DNA of 64,000 nucleotides, from the NCBI RefSeq assembly GCF_051860665.1, contig NZ_JBHYDM010000008.1:1-64000 (forward strand). The letters are read 5' to 3'. A program made the translations under genes and the position numbers. The DNA is from Falsiroseomonas sp051860665 (lineage in GTDB: Bacteria > Pseudomonadota > Alphaproteobacteria > Acetobacterales > Acetobacteraceae). The stretch's first letter is position 1, and each line of letters starts with the position of its first letter. Under the pieces are notes generated by a model that did no database searches, had not been told where the DNA came from, and saw only the letters and a program-made list of their open reading frames with translations. Shown piece after piece: positions 33,592 to 42,748 of the stretch.

Positions 33592-34716
33592 TCAGCTCTC
33601 GGTCGGGAAGACCAGCAGGCGCTCGGCGGGGATCGCGGCCAGCAGCACCTCGCCGAGTGCCGGCGCGGCATCGGGATTCACATCGGCCAGCAGCCGCAGT
33701 GCGCCGGCCTGCAGCGTGAGGCGCAGCGCAGGGCCGCGGAATTCCTGTTGCAGCACGCGGGCGGCAAAATGGCCTTCCAGCGCCGCGGCGGCGGGTCCGA
33801 GCACCACATCCTCCGGCCGCAGGAAGGCCTGCACCGGCGTGCCGTAGGTCAGGCGCCGCGCATCGAGGCTCGGCAGCGCCAGCGCATCGGCGCGCAGCAT
33901 GCCCGGCGGCGCATCCACCGTGGCGGGCAGGAAGCTGCCATGGCCGATGAAATGCGCGGCGAAGGCGGTGGCGGGGCGGCGGTAGATTTCTTCCGGCGTG
34001 CCAAGCTGTGCGACACGGCCCTGGGCGAGCACAAGGATCCGGTCCGCCAGCAGCAGCGCCTCCTCCTGGTCCTGCGTCACCATCACCAACGTGCTGCCGA
34101 GCCGGCGCAGCATGGCCCGCAATTCCTGCCGCAGCATGGCGCGGAGCTGCGGATCCTGGCCCGAGAAGGGATCGTCCAGCAGCAGCAGGTCGGGCTCCGA
34201 GGCCAGGGCACGCGCCAGCGCCAGGCGCTGCCGCTGGCCGCCGGAGAGCTGCCCCAGGGTGGGCTGCGCGGGCAGGTCGAGCAGGCGCAGCAGCTCCGCC
34301 ACACGCTGCGCGCGCCGGGCCGGCGGCCAAAGGCGGCCGCGCAGCACCTGGCCCAGCGCCGCGGCTGCCGGCAGCCGCGAGGCGGCGGCCGTCTCCAGCA
34401 TCACGCCGGCGCCGCGGGCGCTGGGCGGCAGCGCGGTGATGTCACGTCCCTCCAGCAGGATGCGGCCACTGGTCGCCGGATCGGTGCCGGCGATGGCACG
34501 CAGCAGCGTCGACTTGCCGCTGCCGCTGGGGCCGAGGACGCAGAGCAGCTCGCCGGCCGCCAGCGCCAGGCTGACACGCTCCAGCACGCGGCGTTCGCCC
34601 TGGTCCTTCGTCACCTGGTCGAGCAGCAGATGCGGCGCGGCGGCGGGGCCAGGCGACGGCGCGGGCGCCAGGCTGCGCGTGGTTTGCGGCGATGCGGGCA
34701 TGCTGCGGCGGGACAT
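33592..34716 (-). CDS. Orphan PotA-like ABC ATPase with altered catalytic residues
   Basis: A 374-residue ATPase of the spermidine/iron-importer class with a C-terminal TOBE-like part. Walker A (GPSGSGKST, 62-70) and the signature LSGGQ (157-161) are intact. The Q-loop Gln is Glu (E108, in VMLET), the catalytic Glu after Walker B is Asp (D182, LLDDP) and the switch His is Gln (Q215, VTQDQ). It lies 58 bases after the OppF-type gene with no matching permease or receptor. The start at 34716 is uncertain; an ATG at 34701 is possible. It may be a slow or regulatory ATPase, or on the way to becoming a pseudogene. Confidence 0.8.
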   Translation of the reverse strand: MSRRSMPASPQTTRSLAPAPSPGPAAAPHLLLDQVTKDQGERRVLERVSLALAAGELLCVLGPSGSGKSTLLRAIAGTDPATSGRILLEGRDITALPPSARGAGVMLETAAASRLPAAAALGQVLRGRLWPPARRAQRVAELLRLLDLPAQPTLGQLSGGQRQRLALARALASEPDLLLLDDPFSGQDPQLRAMLRQELRAMLRRLGSTLVMVTQDQEEALLLADRILVLAQGRVAQLGTPEEIYRRPATAFAAHFIGHGSFLPATVDAPPGMLRADALALPSLDARRLTYGTPVQAFLRPEDVVLGPAAAALEGHFAARVLQQEFRGPALRLTLQAGALRLLADVNPDAAPALGEVLLAAIPAERLLVFPTES

Positions 34717-34726
34717 GACGCGGCCG

Positions 34727-34760
34727 CGCCGCCACGTCACGTGAAGTTTTGGTGGCGGCG
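34727..34760 (-). promoter_or_regulatory. Stem-loop between the dppF-like gene and the orphan ATPase
   Basis: Perfect 9-base arms (CGCCGCCAC at 34727-34735 and GTGGCGGCG at 34752-34760) enclose a 16-base loop. In the minus-strand transcript the 3' arm ends about 10 bases before the ATPase start, where a ribosome binding site would be expected. It may limit translation or act as a processing or attenuation site. Confidence 0.4.
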
Positions 34761-34774
34761 GGCCGGGAAGGCGG

Positions 34775-35764
34775 TCAGGCCGGCAGGGATTCGGGAATGC
34801 GGTTGGCACCCTCCGCAATGCGCAGGCAGGCGGCCTGATGCGCGGTGGCGCCGTGCACCGCACGCAGTTCCGGCGCCGTGTCCCGGCAGGCAGGCACAGC
34901 GACGGGGCAGCGGCTGGCAAAATGGCAGCCGGGCGGCAGGGCGATGGGGGAGGGAATCTCGCCCTCCAGCACATGCCGGCGCAGCATGGCTTCGGGATCC
35001 GCGGGCAGATGGGCGGAGATCAGCGCCTGCGAATAGGGATGCGCGGGCTCGGCGAATACCTGCGCGGCGGGCGCGTATTCCACCACGCGGCCAAGATAGA
35101 GCACCATGATGCGGTCCGAGATCAGCTTCACCGTTCCCAGGTCGTGGCTGATGAACATCATCGCCACGCCGGTTTCCGCCTTCAGCTCCGCCAGCAGTTC
35201 GAGGATGCCCGCGCGCACCGAGAGATCGAGCGAGCTGGTGGGCTCATCCAGCACGATCAGTTTGGGCTGCGTCGCGATGGCACGCGCGATGCACACGCGC
35301 TGGAGCTGACCGCCCGAGAGTTCGGAGGGGTAGCGCGTCAGCAATTCGGTGGTCAGGCGCACGCGACGGGCCAGGTGCTCGGCGCGGTCGCGGCGCTCGC
35401 TGCGCGAGAGCTTCGTGTGCAGCAGCAGGGGCTCCGCGATCAGCTCACCGATGCGGATGCGCGGGTTCAGCGCGCTCCAGGGGTCCTGGAAGACCATCTG
35501 CATCTCGGACCGCAGCGGGCGGCAGGCGGATTCGGGCAGGGTGGTGATGTCGCGGCCCTGGAACAGGATGCGGCCGGCGGTGGGCTTCAGCAGGCGGATC
35601 ACGGCGCGGCCGATGGTGGATTTGCCGGAGCCGCTTTCGCCGACCACGCCGAGCGTCTCGCCCGCGTTGATGGCGAAGGAGACGCCGTTCACCGCATGCA
35701 CGGTGCGGCCACCCTGAGCAGGAAAATGCTTCGTCAGGTCTTCGACCTGCAGAACGGGCGTCAT
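34775..35764 (-). CDS. Oligopeptide/dipeptide ABC transporter ATP-binding protein (DppF/OppF-like)
   Basis: A 329-residue ATPase with Walker A GESGSGKST, Q-loop MVFQDPWSALNPR, signature LSGGQLQRV, Walker B LIVLDEPTSSLD and FISHDL. The C-terminal oligopeptide-transporter extension has Cys residues in CHFASRCPVAVPAC, as in family members that bind an iron-sulfur cluster. The start at 35764 overlaps the DppD-like stop (ATGA). Confidence 0.92.
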   Translation of the reverse strand: MTPVLQVEDLTKHFPAQGGRTVHAVNGVSFAINAGETLGVVGESGSGKSTIGRAVIRLLKPTAGRILFQGRDITTLPESACRPLRSEMQMVFQDPWSALNPRIRIGELIAEPLLLHTKLSRSERRDRAEHLARRVRLTTELLTRYPSELSGGQLQRVCIARAIATQPKLIVLDEPTSSLDLSVRAGILELLAELKAETGVAMMFISHDLGTVKLISDRIMVLYLGRVVEYAPAAQVFAEPAHPYSQALISAHLPADPEAMLRRHVLEGEIPSPIALPPGCHFASRCPVAVPACRDTAPELRAVHGATAHQAACLRIAEGANRIPESLPA

Positions 35765-36732
35765 GCCGCCACCCGGTGGCAGCGCGCGATATGGCCGGCG
35801 CCGAGCGCGACATCCGGCGGCGTCTGCGCGCAATCGGGACCGGCCTGCGGGCAGCGGTCGCGATAGGCGCAGCCCTCCGGCAGGCGGAACAGGTTCGGCG
35901 GCGGGCCGCCCACCGTGCGCGGTCCGCCGAGGCGCAGGCGCTCCGGCGTCGCGCCGATCAGGTTCGCCGTATAGGGATGGGACGGCCTGGCAAAGACCTC
36001 GCGCACGGGCCCGCTCTCCACGATGGCGCCGGCATACATCACGGCCATCTCGTCGCAGTAATGTGCCACCACGCCGAGGTCGTGCGTGATGATCATGGCG
36101 CCGATGCCGGTGCGGCGCACCAGGTCGCGCAGCAGGTCCAGGATCTGCGCCTGCACCGTCACGTCGAGCCCAGTCGTGGGCTCATCCGCGATCAGCAGCC
36201 GCGGCGCGTTCATCAGGGCCAGCGCGATCAGCACGCGCTGCGCCATGCCACCGGAAAGCTCATGCGGCCAGGCGGCCATGCGCCGCGCCGGGTCCGGGAT
36301 GCCGAGCGAGGCCAGCATCTCCACCGCGCGATCCCGCGCCGCGCGCTCGCTCACCTTGCGATGCGCACGATGGATGCGGATGAGCTGGTCGCCGATGCGC
36401 GTCAGCGGGTCCAGCGAGGATTTGGGGCTCTGCACCACCAGCGAGATGTCGCAGCCGCGCAGCGCATTCACCTGCGCCTCGGGCATCGCCAGCAGGTCCT
36501 GGCCCTCAAACAATGCGCGGCCGCCGACGACGCGTGCCGGTGGGCGCAGCAGGCCCATGATGGAGGTGGCGGTGAGCGACTTGCCGGCGCCGGTCTCCCC
36601 CACTAGGCCGAGGATGCGGCCGGAGTCCAGCGTGAAGGACACGCCGTTCAGCGCGCGCGCGACACGGATCTGGTTGTCCAGGTCGCGCGAGATGAAGTGG
36701 GTGTGCAGGTCTTCGACCGAAAGCAATGTCAC
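35761..36732 (-). CDS. Oligopeptide/dipeptide ABC transporter ATP-binding protein (DppD/OppD-like)
   Basis: A 323-residue ATPase with Walker A GETGAGKSL, Q-loop LVVQSPKSSLDPL, signature LSGGMAQRV, Walker B LLIADEPTTGLD, IITHDLG and the C-terminal CAYRDRCPQAGPDC. The start is GTG at 36732, overlapping the permease stop (GTGA). It works with the DppF-like protein as the motor of the Dpp-type importer. Confidence 0.92.
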   Translation of the reverse strand: MTLLSVEDLHTHFISRDLDNQIRVARALNGVSFTLDSGRILGLVGETGAGKSLTATSIMGLLRPPARVVGGRALFEGQDLLAMPEAQVNALRGCDISLVVQSPKSSLDPLTRIGDQLIRIHRAHRKVSERAARDRAVEMLASLGIPDPARRMAAWPHELSGGMAQRVLIALALMNAPRLLIADEPTTGLDVTVQAQILDLLRDLVRRTGIGAMIITHDLGVVAHYCDEMAVMYAGAIVESGPVREVFARPSHPYTANLIGATPERLRLGGPRTVGGPPPNLFRLPEGCAYRDRCPQAGPDCAQTPPDVALGAGHIARCHRVAA

Positions 36733-37604
36733 CGTGTCGCCGCCTTCCGGCGCGGGTCCAGCATGTCCTGCATCCCGTCGCCCAGCATGTTCAGCCCCAG
36801 CACCATCAGGATCAGCGCCAGGCCCGGGAAGATGCCGACCCACCACTGGCCGGTGACGAGGTATTCGGCACCCTGCCGGATCATCGCGCCCCATTCCGGC
36901 GTCGGCGGCTGGATGCCGACACCGAGGAAGGCGAGCGTGGCGGAGATGCGCACGGCCCAGGCGGCGCGCACGGCGGTCTGCGCCATGGCGCCCTGGATGG
37001 CGTTGGGCAGGATATGCACGAAGAGGATGCGCCAGGTCGGGTTGCCGGCGGCGACGGCGGATTCGACGAAGGTGGAGCCGCGCAGCGCGATGACTTCGGC
37101 GCGCACCACGCGGGCGAAGACCGGGCTATCGAGAAAACCGATCACCAGCACCACGTTCAGCAGCGAGGGTCCGGCCGCGGCGACGACGGCCAGCGCCAGG
37201 ATGATGGAGGGAAAGACGCGCAGCGCGTCAAAACCGCGCATCATGATCTCATCCGGCCAGCCGCCGCGATAGCCGGTGTAGAGGCCGAGCGGCACGCCGG
37301 CGAGCAGCCCCACCACAACGGCCGGAATGGCGATGCCAAAGGCCCAGCCGGCGCCGGCAATGACGCGGGACAGCACATCCATGCCATTGCCATCGGTGCC
37401 GAAGGGATGCGCGCCGCCCGGCGGTGCCAGCACATTGCGCGGCTGCGCCTGGATCGGATCGAAGGGTGTGATCCAGGGCGCGAGGATCGCCATCAGCGCG
37501 AAGACCAGCAGGATGGCGAGGCCGACGGCCAGCGTCGGGCTGCGCCGCGTGATGCCGGCGACGCGCAGCGCCCAGCGCGGCGGTGGGGCGGTGGTGGCGC
37601 TCAT
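36729..37604 (-). CDS. Oligopeptide/dipeptide ABC transporter permease (DppC/OppC-like)
   Basis: A 291-residue permease with an N-terminal helix (LAVGLAILLVFALMAILAPW), the DppC motif AHPFGTDGNGMDVLSRVI, the coupling loop FVESAVAAGNPTWRILFVHILPN and LAFLGVGIQPPTPEWG near the end. The start at 37604 overlaps the DppB-like stop (ATGA). Confidence 0.92.
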   Translation of the reverse strand: MSATTAPPPRWALRVAGITRRSPTLAVGLAILLVFALMAILAPWITPFDPIQAQPRNVLAPPGGAHPFGTDGNGMDVLSRVIAGAGWAFGIAIPAVVVGLLAGVPLGLYTGYRGGWPDEIMMRGFDALRVFPSIILALAVVAAAGPSLLNVVLVIGFLDSPVFARVVRAEVIALRGSTFVESAVAAGNPTWRILFVHILPNAIQGAMAQTAVRAAWAVRISATLAFLGVGIQPPTPEWGAMIRQGAEYLVTGQWWVGIFPGLALILMVLGLNMLGDGMQDMLDPRRKAATR

Positions 37605-38611
37605 GGTGCCGCCCCCGCGCGCGGTTCGGTCAGCATCACGAAGACATCCACCACGAGGAAGACCAGCACGGAGAACAGCGCCAGCACCAGGACATAGCCC
37701 TGCACCACGGCGAAATCCCCGGCGATGATGGCGGAGAGGCCGTATTGCCCGAGCCCGCCCCAGGCGAAGACATATTCGATGAGGGAGGTGGTGCCCACCA
37801 GGCCGGTGATTTCCGTGCCGATGAAGGTGACGATCGGCGTCAGGCTGTTGCGCAGCGCCATGGCGCGGATTTGCCGGTGCGGCAGGCCCTGGGCACGGGC
37901 GTAGCGGATATAGTCGGAGGCCAGCACCTCCAGCGCAATCGCCCGCGTCTGCTTGATGATCGGCGCGGCCGAGATGATGGCGACGCAGAGCACCGGCAGC
38001 ACCAGCTGCGCGAAGGCGGATCCCGCGGCTTCCCAATCCGCGGCCAGCAGCCCGTCGATCAGGTAGCTGCCGGTGATGCGATCCGGCGGCGTCAGGAACA
38101 GGTCGATGCGCCCCATCCCCGGCGGCGCCCAGCCCAGCAGGTAGAAGAAGACGAAGAGCATGATGAGGCCGAGCCAATAGGTCGGTACGGAAAAGCCGAG
38201 CAGCGACAGGAAGCGCGTCACCTGGTCGAAGCCGCCATCGGGGCGGAAGGCGGCACGCAGACCGGCGGGGATGCCGAGGCCGGCGCCGATCAGCACGCCC
38301 CAGAACATCAGCTCGATGGTCGCCGGCGCGCGGTCCAGGATCTCGGCCAGAACGGGCTGGTTGCTCAGCCAGCTATTGCCGAGATCGCCCTGCAGGACCT
38401 TGCCGAAATAGACGCCGAACTGCACCCAGATCGGCTGGTCGAGCGCGAGCGAGGCGCGGACCAGCGCGATTTCCTCCGTCGTCGCGGTGGGGCCGGCAAG
38501 CAGCCCCACCGGGTCGCTGCCGCTGATCCGCACCAGCAGGAAGGTGAACAGCAGGATCACCGCCAGCAGCGGCACCACCAGCGCGATGCGCCGGGCGAGC
38601 AGCCCGGACAT
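37601..38611 (-). CDS. Oligopeptide/dipeptide ABC transporter permease (DppB/OppB-like)
   Basis: A 336-residue permease. It begins with a long hydrophobic helix (LARRIALVVPLLAVILLFTF), has LGNSWLSNQPVLAEI, FSVPTYWLGLIM and the coupling segment YIRYARAQGLPHRQI, and ends near LVDVFVMLTEPR. The start shares one base with the receptor's stop (TGATG). The substrate class is peptides or other cationic or amide compounds; the nearby D-aminoacylase suggests N-acyl amino acids. Confidence 0.92.
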   Translation of the reverse strand: MSGLLARRIALVVPLLAVILLFTFLLVRISGSDPVGLLAGPTATTEEIALVRASLALDQPIWVQFGVYFGKVLQGDLGNSWLSNQPVLAEILDRAPATIELMFWGVLIGAGLGIPAGLRAAFRPDGGFDQVTRFLSLLGFSVPTYWLGLIMLFVFFYLLGWAPPGMGRIDLFLTPPDRITGSYLIDGLLAADWEAAGSAFAQLVLPVLCVAIISAAPIIKQTRAIALEVLASDYIRYARAQGLPHRQIRAMALRNSLTPIVTFIGTEITGLVGTTSLIEYVFAWGGLGQYGLSAIIAGDFAVVQGYVLVLALFSVLVFLVVDVFVMLTEPRAGAAP

Positions 38612-40197
38612 CAGCCCACCTTCAGGTCGTACCAGCGTTCATGATCGTCCGGATGCGGGCACCAGCCGGAGATATTCGGTGCCATCGCCTCCCAGACGCT
38701 CGGGTAGACGGTGGCGATCCAGGGCGCCTCCTCCATCCATAGCGCCTGGGCCTGGCGCATCAGCTCGTTCCGCCGCGGCACGTCGAGGCTGGTGCGCGCC
38801 TCGTCGATCAGCGCATCCATGCGCGGATCGGCGAAGCGGGCGCGGTTGGAGACGCCCTGCGAATGCGCCAGCAGATAGGTGGTATAGACCGGGTCCAGCA
38901 CGATGCCGCCATCCTCGAAGGCGAAGAAGGGCATGTCCTGCCGCGCCGGGGCACCGCGCGCCCGCATGTCGCTGTCGCTGATCCGCACCGCGCGCGCCTT
39001 CACGCCGATGGCCTGCAGCTGGGACGCCACCTGGATCGACAGCGGCTCCTCCCAGTTGAAGATCTGGCTGTAGAAGATCTCGATATTCTGGTTGAAGTCG
39101 AAATTCGCCTGGGCCAGCAGCGCCTTCGCCTGCTCCGGATTGTGGTCGTATTTGAAGGCGCTGCCGTCATAGCCCGCGACGATGGGCGGGATGATGGAGC
39201 GCGCCTGTTCGGCCAGGCCGAAGAACACGCCCTGGATCAGCGCCTGCTTGTCCACCGCATAGTTGAAGGCTTGGCGCACCAGCTTGCTCTCGAAGGGCGG
39301 GAATCGCAGGTTCATGCGCAGGGAGGAGATGGTGCGCCCGAAGCTGTCCTGTGCCTTCACGCGCCGATCCGCCCGCAGCTCCGCCACCTGCTGCAGCAGC
39401 GGGCGATGGATCCACTGCACCTGGCCGCTGCGCAGCAGGGTGATACGCGAGGCGGCGGAGGGCACGGCCCGGTAGATCACCCGGTTGAAATGCGGCTGTT
39501 CGCGAAAATAGTTCGGATTGGCGACAAACACCGCCTGCTCGCCGGAGCGCACGGATTCGAGGTGATAGGCCCCGAATCCCGCGGTATTGGTCTCCATCCA
39601 CTTCAGGGCCCAGGGGTCCTCTGCGGTGGCGTGCCTCTTCACCTCGGTCGAGTCGTAGATGCCGGGCACATAGAGCGTCAGCGCCGAGAGCAGGATGAGG
39701 CTGGGGGCGGAGAGGGTGAATTCCACCTCGTAGCGCGAGGTTGCCTTCACCGCGGTGACATTGGAGACGGTGGCGATGAAATTGCCGGTGCGGCGCTGCG
39801 CGAAGGATTTTGCCCAGCTCCACTCCACATCGGCCGCCGTCAGCTCATTGCCGTAGAAGCTCTTCACGCCCTGTCGCAGCTTGAAGACCCAGCTCTTGCC
39901 ATCCGCCGAGCTGGTCCAGCTTTCGGCCAGATGGCCCTCGATGACATCGGGGTTCAGGTAGGGGCGGCCATCGCGGATGGTGCGGCCGTAGCGGGTCAGG
40001 CCCTCATAGACCTGCACCACCGTCTCCTGCGTCCCGGGGCGCAGGGCGTCGCCATCGAAACCCTCGGGCGCGCCGGGGGCGGCCAGCAGCAGGGTGCGCC
40101 CGCCGCCGCGCTGCGCCAGTACCGCCGGGGCGCCCAGCGATGTCCCGGCAGCCAGTGCCGCGGTGCCCAGCAGAAGGTCGCGCCGTTCGATGGTCAT
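38611..40197 (-). CDS. Dpp/Opp-type ABC transporter substrate-binding protein
   Basis: A 528-residue SBP_bac_5 receptor with a twin-arginine-like leader (ERRDLLLGTAALAAGTSLGAP) and the family landmarks VFKLRQGVKSFYGNELTAADV and FGAYHLESV. It is the first gene of the six-gene Dpp operon. The start at 40197 is chosen because the signal peptide begins there; the ribosome site is weak. It is divergent from an N-acyl-D-amino-acid deacylase, whose substrate it may bind. Confidence 0.9.
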   Translation of the reverse strand: MTIERRDLLLGTAALAAGTSLGAPAVLAQRGGGRTLLLAAPGAPEGFDGDALRPGTQETVVQVYEGLTRYGRTIRDGRPYLNPDVIEGHLAESWTSSADGKSWVFKLRQGVKSFYGNELTAADVEWSWAKSFAQRRTGNFIATVSNVTAVKATSRYEVEFTLSAPSLILLSALTLYVPGIYDSTEVKRHATAEDPWALKWMETNTAGFGAYHLESVRSGEQAVFVANPNYFREQPHFNRVIYRAVPSAASRITLLRSGQVQWIHRPLLQQVAELRADRRVKAQDSFGRTISSLRMNLRFPPFESKLVRQAFNYAVDKQALIQGVFFGLAEQARSIIPPIVAGYDGSAFKYDHNPEQAKALLAQANFDFNQNIEIFYSQIFNWEEPLSIQVASQLQAIGVKARAVRISDSDMRARGAPARQDMPFFAFEDGGIVLDPVYTTYLLAHSQGVSNRARFADPRMDALIDEARTSLDVPRRNELMRQAQALWMEEAPWIATVYPSVWEAMAPNISGWCPHPDDHERWYDLKVG

Positions 40198-40229
40198 GGA
40201 AAAATGGTCCCCCGTTCGCCCCGCGCACA

Positions 40230-40258
40230 TTGACACCGCTTCCGGCAAAGATTTCAAG
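40230..40258 (+). promoter_or_regulatory. Possible promoter of the deacylase gene
   Basis: TTGACA at 40230-40235 is a consensus -35 element. A poor -10 (TTCAAG at 40253-40258) follows after 17 bases in the 110-base divergent gap. Only the -35 is convincing; an activator may be needed. Confidence 0.25.
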
Positions 40259-40307
40259 ACTGGGATGCAAGTGCTCTTCCGGGGCACACCAGGCTGAGGG
40301 GTTTCGC

Positions 40308-42020
40308 ATGCACGATTTGGTCATCCGGGGCGGCACCATCGTGGACGGCACCGGCCAGCCCGCCTTCACCGGCGACCTGGCGATCGATGGCGACCGCATC
40401 ACCCAGGTGGGCGGCAAGGCCGGGCCGGCGAAGCGGGATGTGCCGGCGGAAGGGCGCCTGGTGACGCCGGGCTGGGTGGATGTGCACACGCATTACGACG
40501 GCCAGGCCACCTGGGACCCCGTCCTCGCCCCCAGTGTCTGGCACGGCGCCACCACCGTGCTCTTCGGCAATTGCGGTGTCGGCTTCGCCCCGGTCCGCAA
40601 GCGCGACCACAAGGCACTGATCGATTTGATGGAAGGGGTGGAGGATATTCCCGGCATCACCCTGACCGAAGGGTTGAAGTGGAACTGGGAAAGCTTCCCC
40701 GAATATCTCGACGTGCTGGGTTCCATGCCGCGCACCATCGATATCGGCGCGCAGATCGCGCATCACCCGCTGCGCGTCTATGTGATGGGCGAGCGCGGCC
40801 TGAACCGCCAGGCCGCGACGGCGGACGACATGGAGGAGATGGCGACGCTGACGGAGCATGCGCTCCGCGCCGGCGCCTTCGGCTTCACCACTTCCCGCAC
40901 CGACCAGCACAAGACGCCGACCGGCGACCTGGTGCCCGGCCGCTATGCCGAGGAGAAGGAGCTGCTGGCGATCGGCCGCGCCATGGGCCGCGCCGGCCGC
41001 GGCACTTTCGGGATGCTGTCGGACTTCGAGGATGAGGCGGCGGATTTCCGCTGGATGCGGGAGCTGTCCACCATCTCCGGCCGCCCGGTCTGGTTCCTGC
41101 TGACGGATCGCAACTATGACCCGCAGCGCTGGCGCCGGCTGATGAGCAATGTGGATGCCGCGCGCGCCGATGGCCTGCCGCTCTCCGCGCAGGTCGCCTG
41201 TCGTCCGGTTGGCCTGATCCTCGGCCTGACGACATCGCTCAATCCCTTCGCCCTGCGCGAAGGCTTTCACGAACTGGCCGCGCTGCCGCCGAAGGAACAG
41301 CTGGCAAAGCTCCGGGAGCCGGCGATCCGGGCGAAGATTCTGGCGGAGGAGGCCTCCGAGCGGCTGCTGCATGTGGTGCCGCCGCTGTCGCGGCAGATCG
41401 CGACGCGCTGGGACAATATGTTCGCCCTCGGCGATCCGCCGGACTACGAGCCGCCGCCGGAGCGCTCCATCGCCGCCCTGGCCGCCAAGGCCGGGCAGGA
41501 CCCGGCCGCCTTCTGCTACGACTACCTGACCGCGGATGATGGCGGGCGGATGCTGTATTTCCCCGTGGTGAACTATGTCGGCGGCGACCTCTCGGTCGTG
41601 CACGACATGATGCTGCGCCCGCATACGGTGAACGGCCTGTCCGATGGCGGCGCGCATTGCGGCGTGATCTGCGATGCCTCCATGCCCAGCTTCATGCTGA
41701 CGCATTGGGTGCGCGACCGCGCGCGCGGCGACCGCGTGCCGCTGGAATTCGCCGTGAAGCGGCAGACCAGCGAGACGGCGGACTTCTTCGGGATGACGGA
41801 TCGCGGCCGGCTGCAGGTCGGCAAGAAGGCGGATGTGAACGTCATCGATTTCGAGGCGCTGCGCCTGCACCACCCGGAGATGATCTTCGACCTGCCCGCC
41901 GGCGGCCGCCGCCTGGTGCAGCGCGTGGAGGGCTACGACATGACCCTCGTCTCCGGCCAGCCGATCATGGAGCGGGGGCAGGAGACGGGCGCGCGGCCGG
42001 GCAGGCTGGTGCGCGCCTAG
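40308..42020 (+). CDS. N-acyl-D-amino-acid deacylase family amidohydrolase
   Basis: A 570-residue metal hydrolase of the D-aminoacylase group. Key features are the HxH motif DVHTHYDGQ (H60, H62), the metal-bridging Cys context FGNCGVG (C89), HHPLRVYVMGERG and the catalytic Asp segment LSDGGAHCG near the end. It would remove acyl groups from N-acyl-D-amino acids or open related rings. The start at 40308 gives the usual MHDLVIRGGTIVDGTG opening. It is divergent from a Dpp transporter, a pairing that suggests scavenging of peptide-like substrates. Its TAG shares CTAG with the convergent gene. Confidence 0.9.
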   Translation: MHDLVIRGGTIVDGTGQPAFTGDLAIDGDRITQVGGKAGPAKRDVPAEGRLVTPGWVDVHTHYDGQATWDPVLAPSVWHGATTVLFGNCGVGFAPVRKRDHKALIDLMEGVEDIPGITLTEGLKWNWESFPEYLDVLGSMPRTIDIGAQIAHHPLRVYVMGERGLNRQAATADDMEEMATLTEHALRAGAFGFTTSRTDQHKTPTGDLVPGRYAEEKELLAIGRAMGRAGRGTFGMLSDFEDEAADFRWMRELSTISGRPVWFLLTDRNYDPQRWRRLMSNVDAARADGLPLSAQVACRPVGLILGLTTSLNPFALREGFHELAALPPKEQLAKLREPAIRAKILAEEASERLLHVVPPLSRQIATRWDNMFALGDPPDYEPPPERSIAALAAKAGQDPAAFCYDYLTADDGGRMLYFPVVNYVGGDLSVVHDMMLRPHTVNGLSDGGAHCGVICDASMPSFMLTHWVRDRARGDRVPLEFAVKRQTSETADFFGMTDRGRLQVGKKADVNVIDFEALRLHHPEMIFDLPAGGRRLVQRVEGYDMTLVSGQPIMERGQETGARPGRLVRA

Positions 42021-42748
42021 GCGGCGACCATGGCGCCGGCCAGCACCGGCGCCAGGCGCTGCGCCCAGGCCTCGATCCCCGCGTCATCGGCCAGCAGGTC
42101 CTGCCGCACCTCGATCAGCGCGGCGGCGATGCCCCGCGCATCGCCATGCACCGGCACGGTATAGTCCTCCGCCAATTCGATCCGGTAGGGCTCGTTGTCG
42201 CCCACCGTCAGGGCGGGATCCTGCCGCAGCCCGGCCAGCAGCGCGGCGCCGAAGCCCGTCGCCTCACCATAGAGCACGCCTGCCTCCCACGGTCGCGCGA
42301 CGCCGAGGAAGACCGGCGTGAAGCTGTGCACGCCGAGGATGAAGCGCGTCGGCCGCGCATCCAGGAAGCGGGCGATGCGGTCCTGGAAGGGCCAGAAATA
42401 GTCCTCCTGCCGCCGCGCCACCTCCGCCTCCGTCAGGTCCCGGTTGCCCGGAATCTCCGTGGATTCGCTGCGCAGCGGGATGCTGCTGGGCACGCCGGGC
42501 GGGCGGTTGCAGTCGATCAGCAGGCGGGAATAGCCCGAGAGGAACAGCGGCGCGTCCAGCAGCGCCGAGAGCCGCCGCGCGAGGGCGGCCGCGCCGATAT
42601 CCCAGGCGATGTGGCGCCGCAGCGCCTCCGCCGGCAGGCCCAGCGCGGCGTGGTGCGCCGGGATGTGGTTGCTGGCGTGTTCGCAGACCAGCACGAGCGG
42701 CGAGGCGCCGCCCTCGTTCACCGCCGTGACGGCCGGCGGGTCGCTCAA
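42017..42748 (-). CDS. N-formylglutamate amidohydrolase family protein
   Basis: A 243-residue zinc-hydrolase-like protein. It has VLVCEHASNHIP near the start, LLIDCNRPPG, an EDYFWPF block and FILGVHSFTPVF, the recognisable order for this family. HutG-type members hydrolyse N-formylglutamate from histidine breakdown, but no hut genes are present here, so the substrate may be another N-formyl or N-acyl acid. The start is TTG at 42748, overlapping the transglutaminase-like stop (TTGA); no ATG or GTG is available nearby. Confidence 0.85.
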   Translation of the reverse strand: MSDPPAVTAVNEGGASPLVLVCEHASNHIPAHHAALGLPAEALRRHIAWDIGAAALARRLSALLDAPLFLSGYSRLLIDCNRPPGVPSSIPLRSESTEIPGNRDLTEAEVARRQEDYFWPFQDRIARFLDARPTRFILGVHSFTPVFLGVARPWEAGVLYGEATGFGAALLAGLRQDPALTVGDNEPYRIELAEDYTVPVHGDARGIAAALIEVRQDLLADDAGIEAWAQRLAPVLAGAMVAA

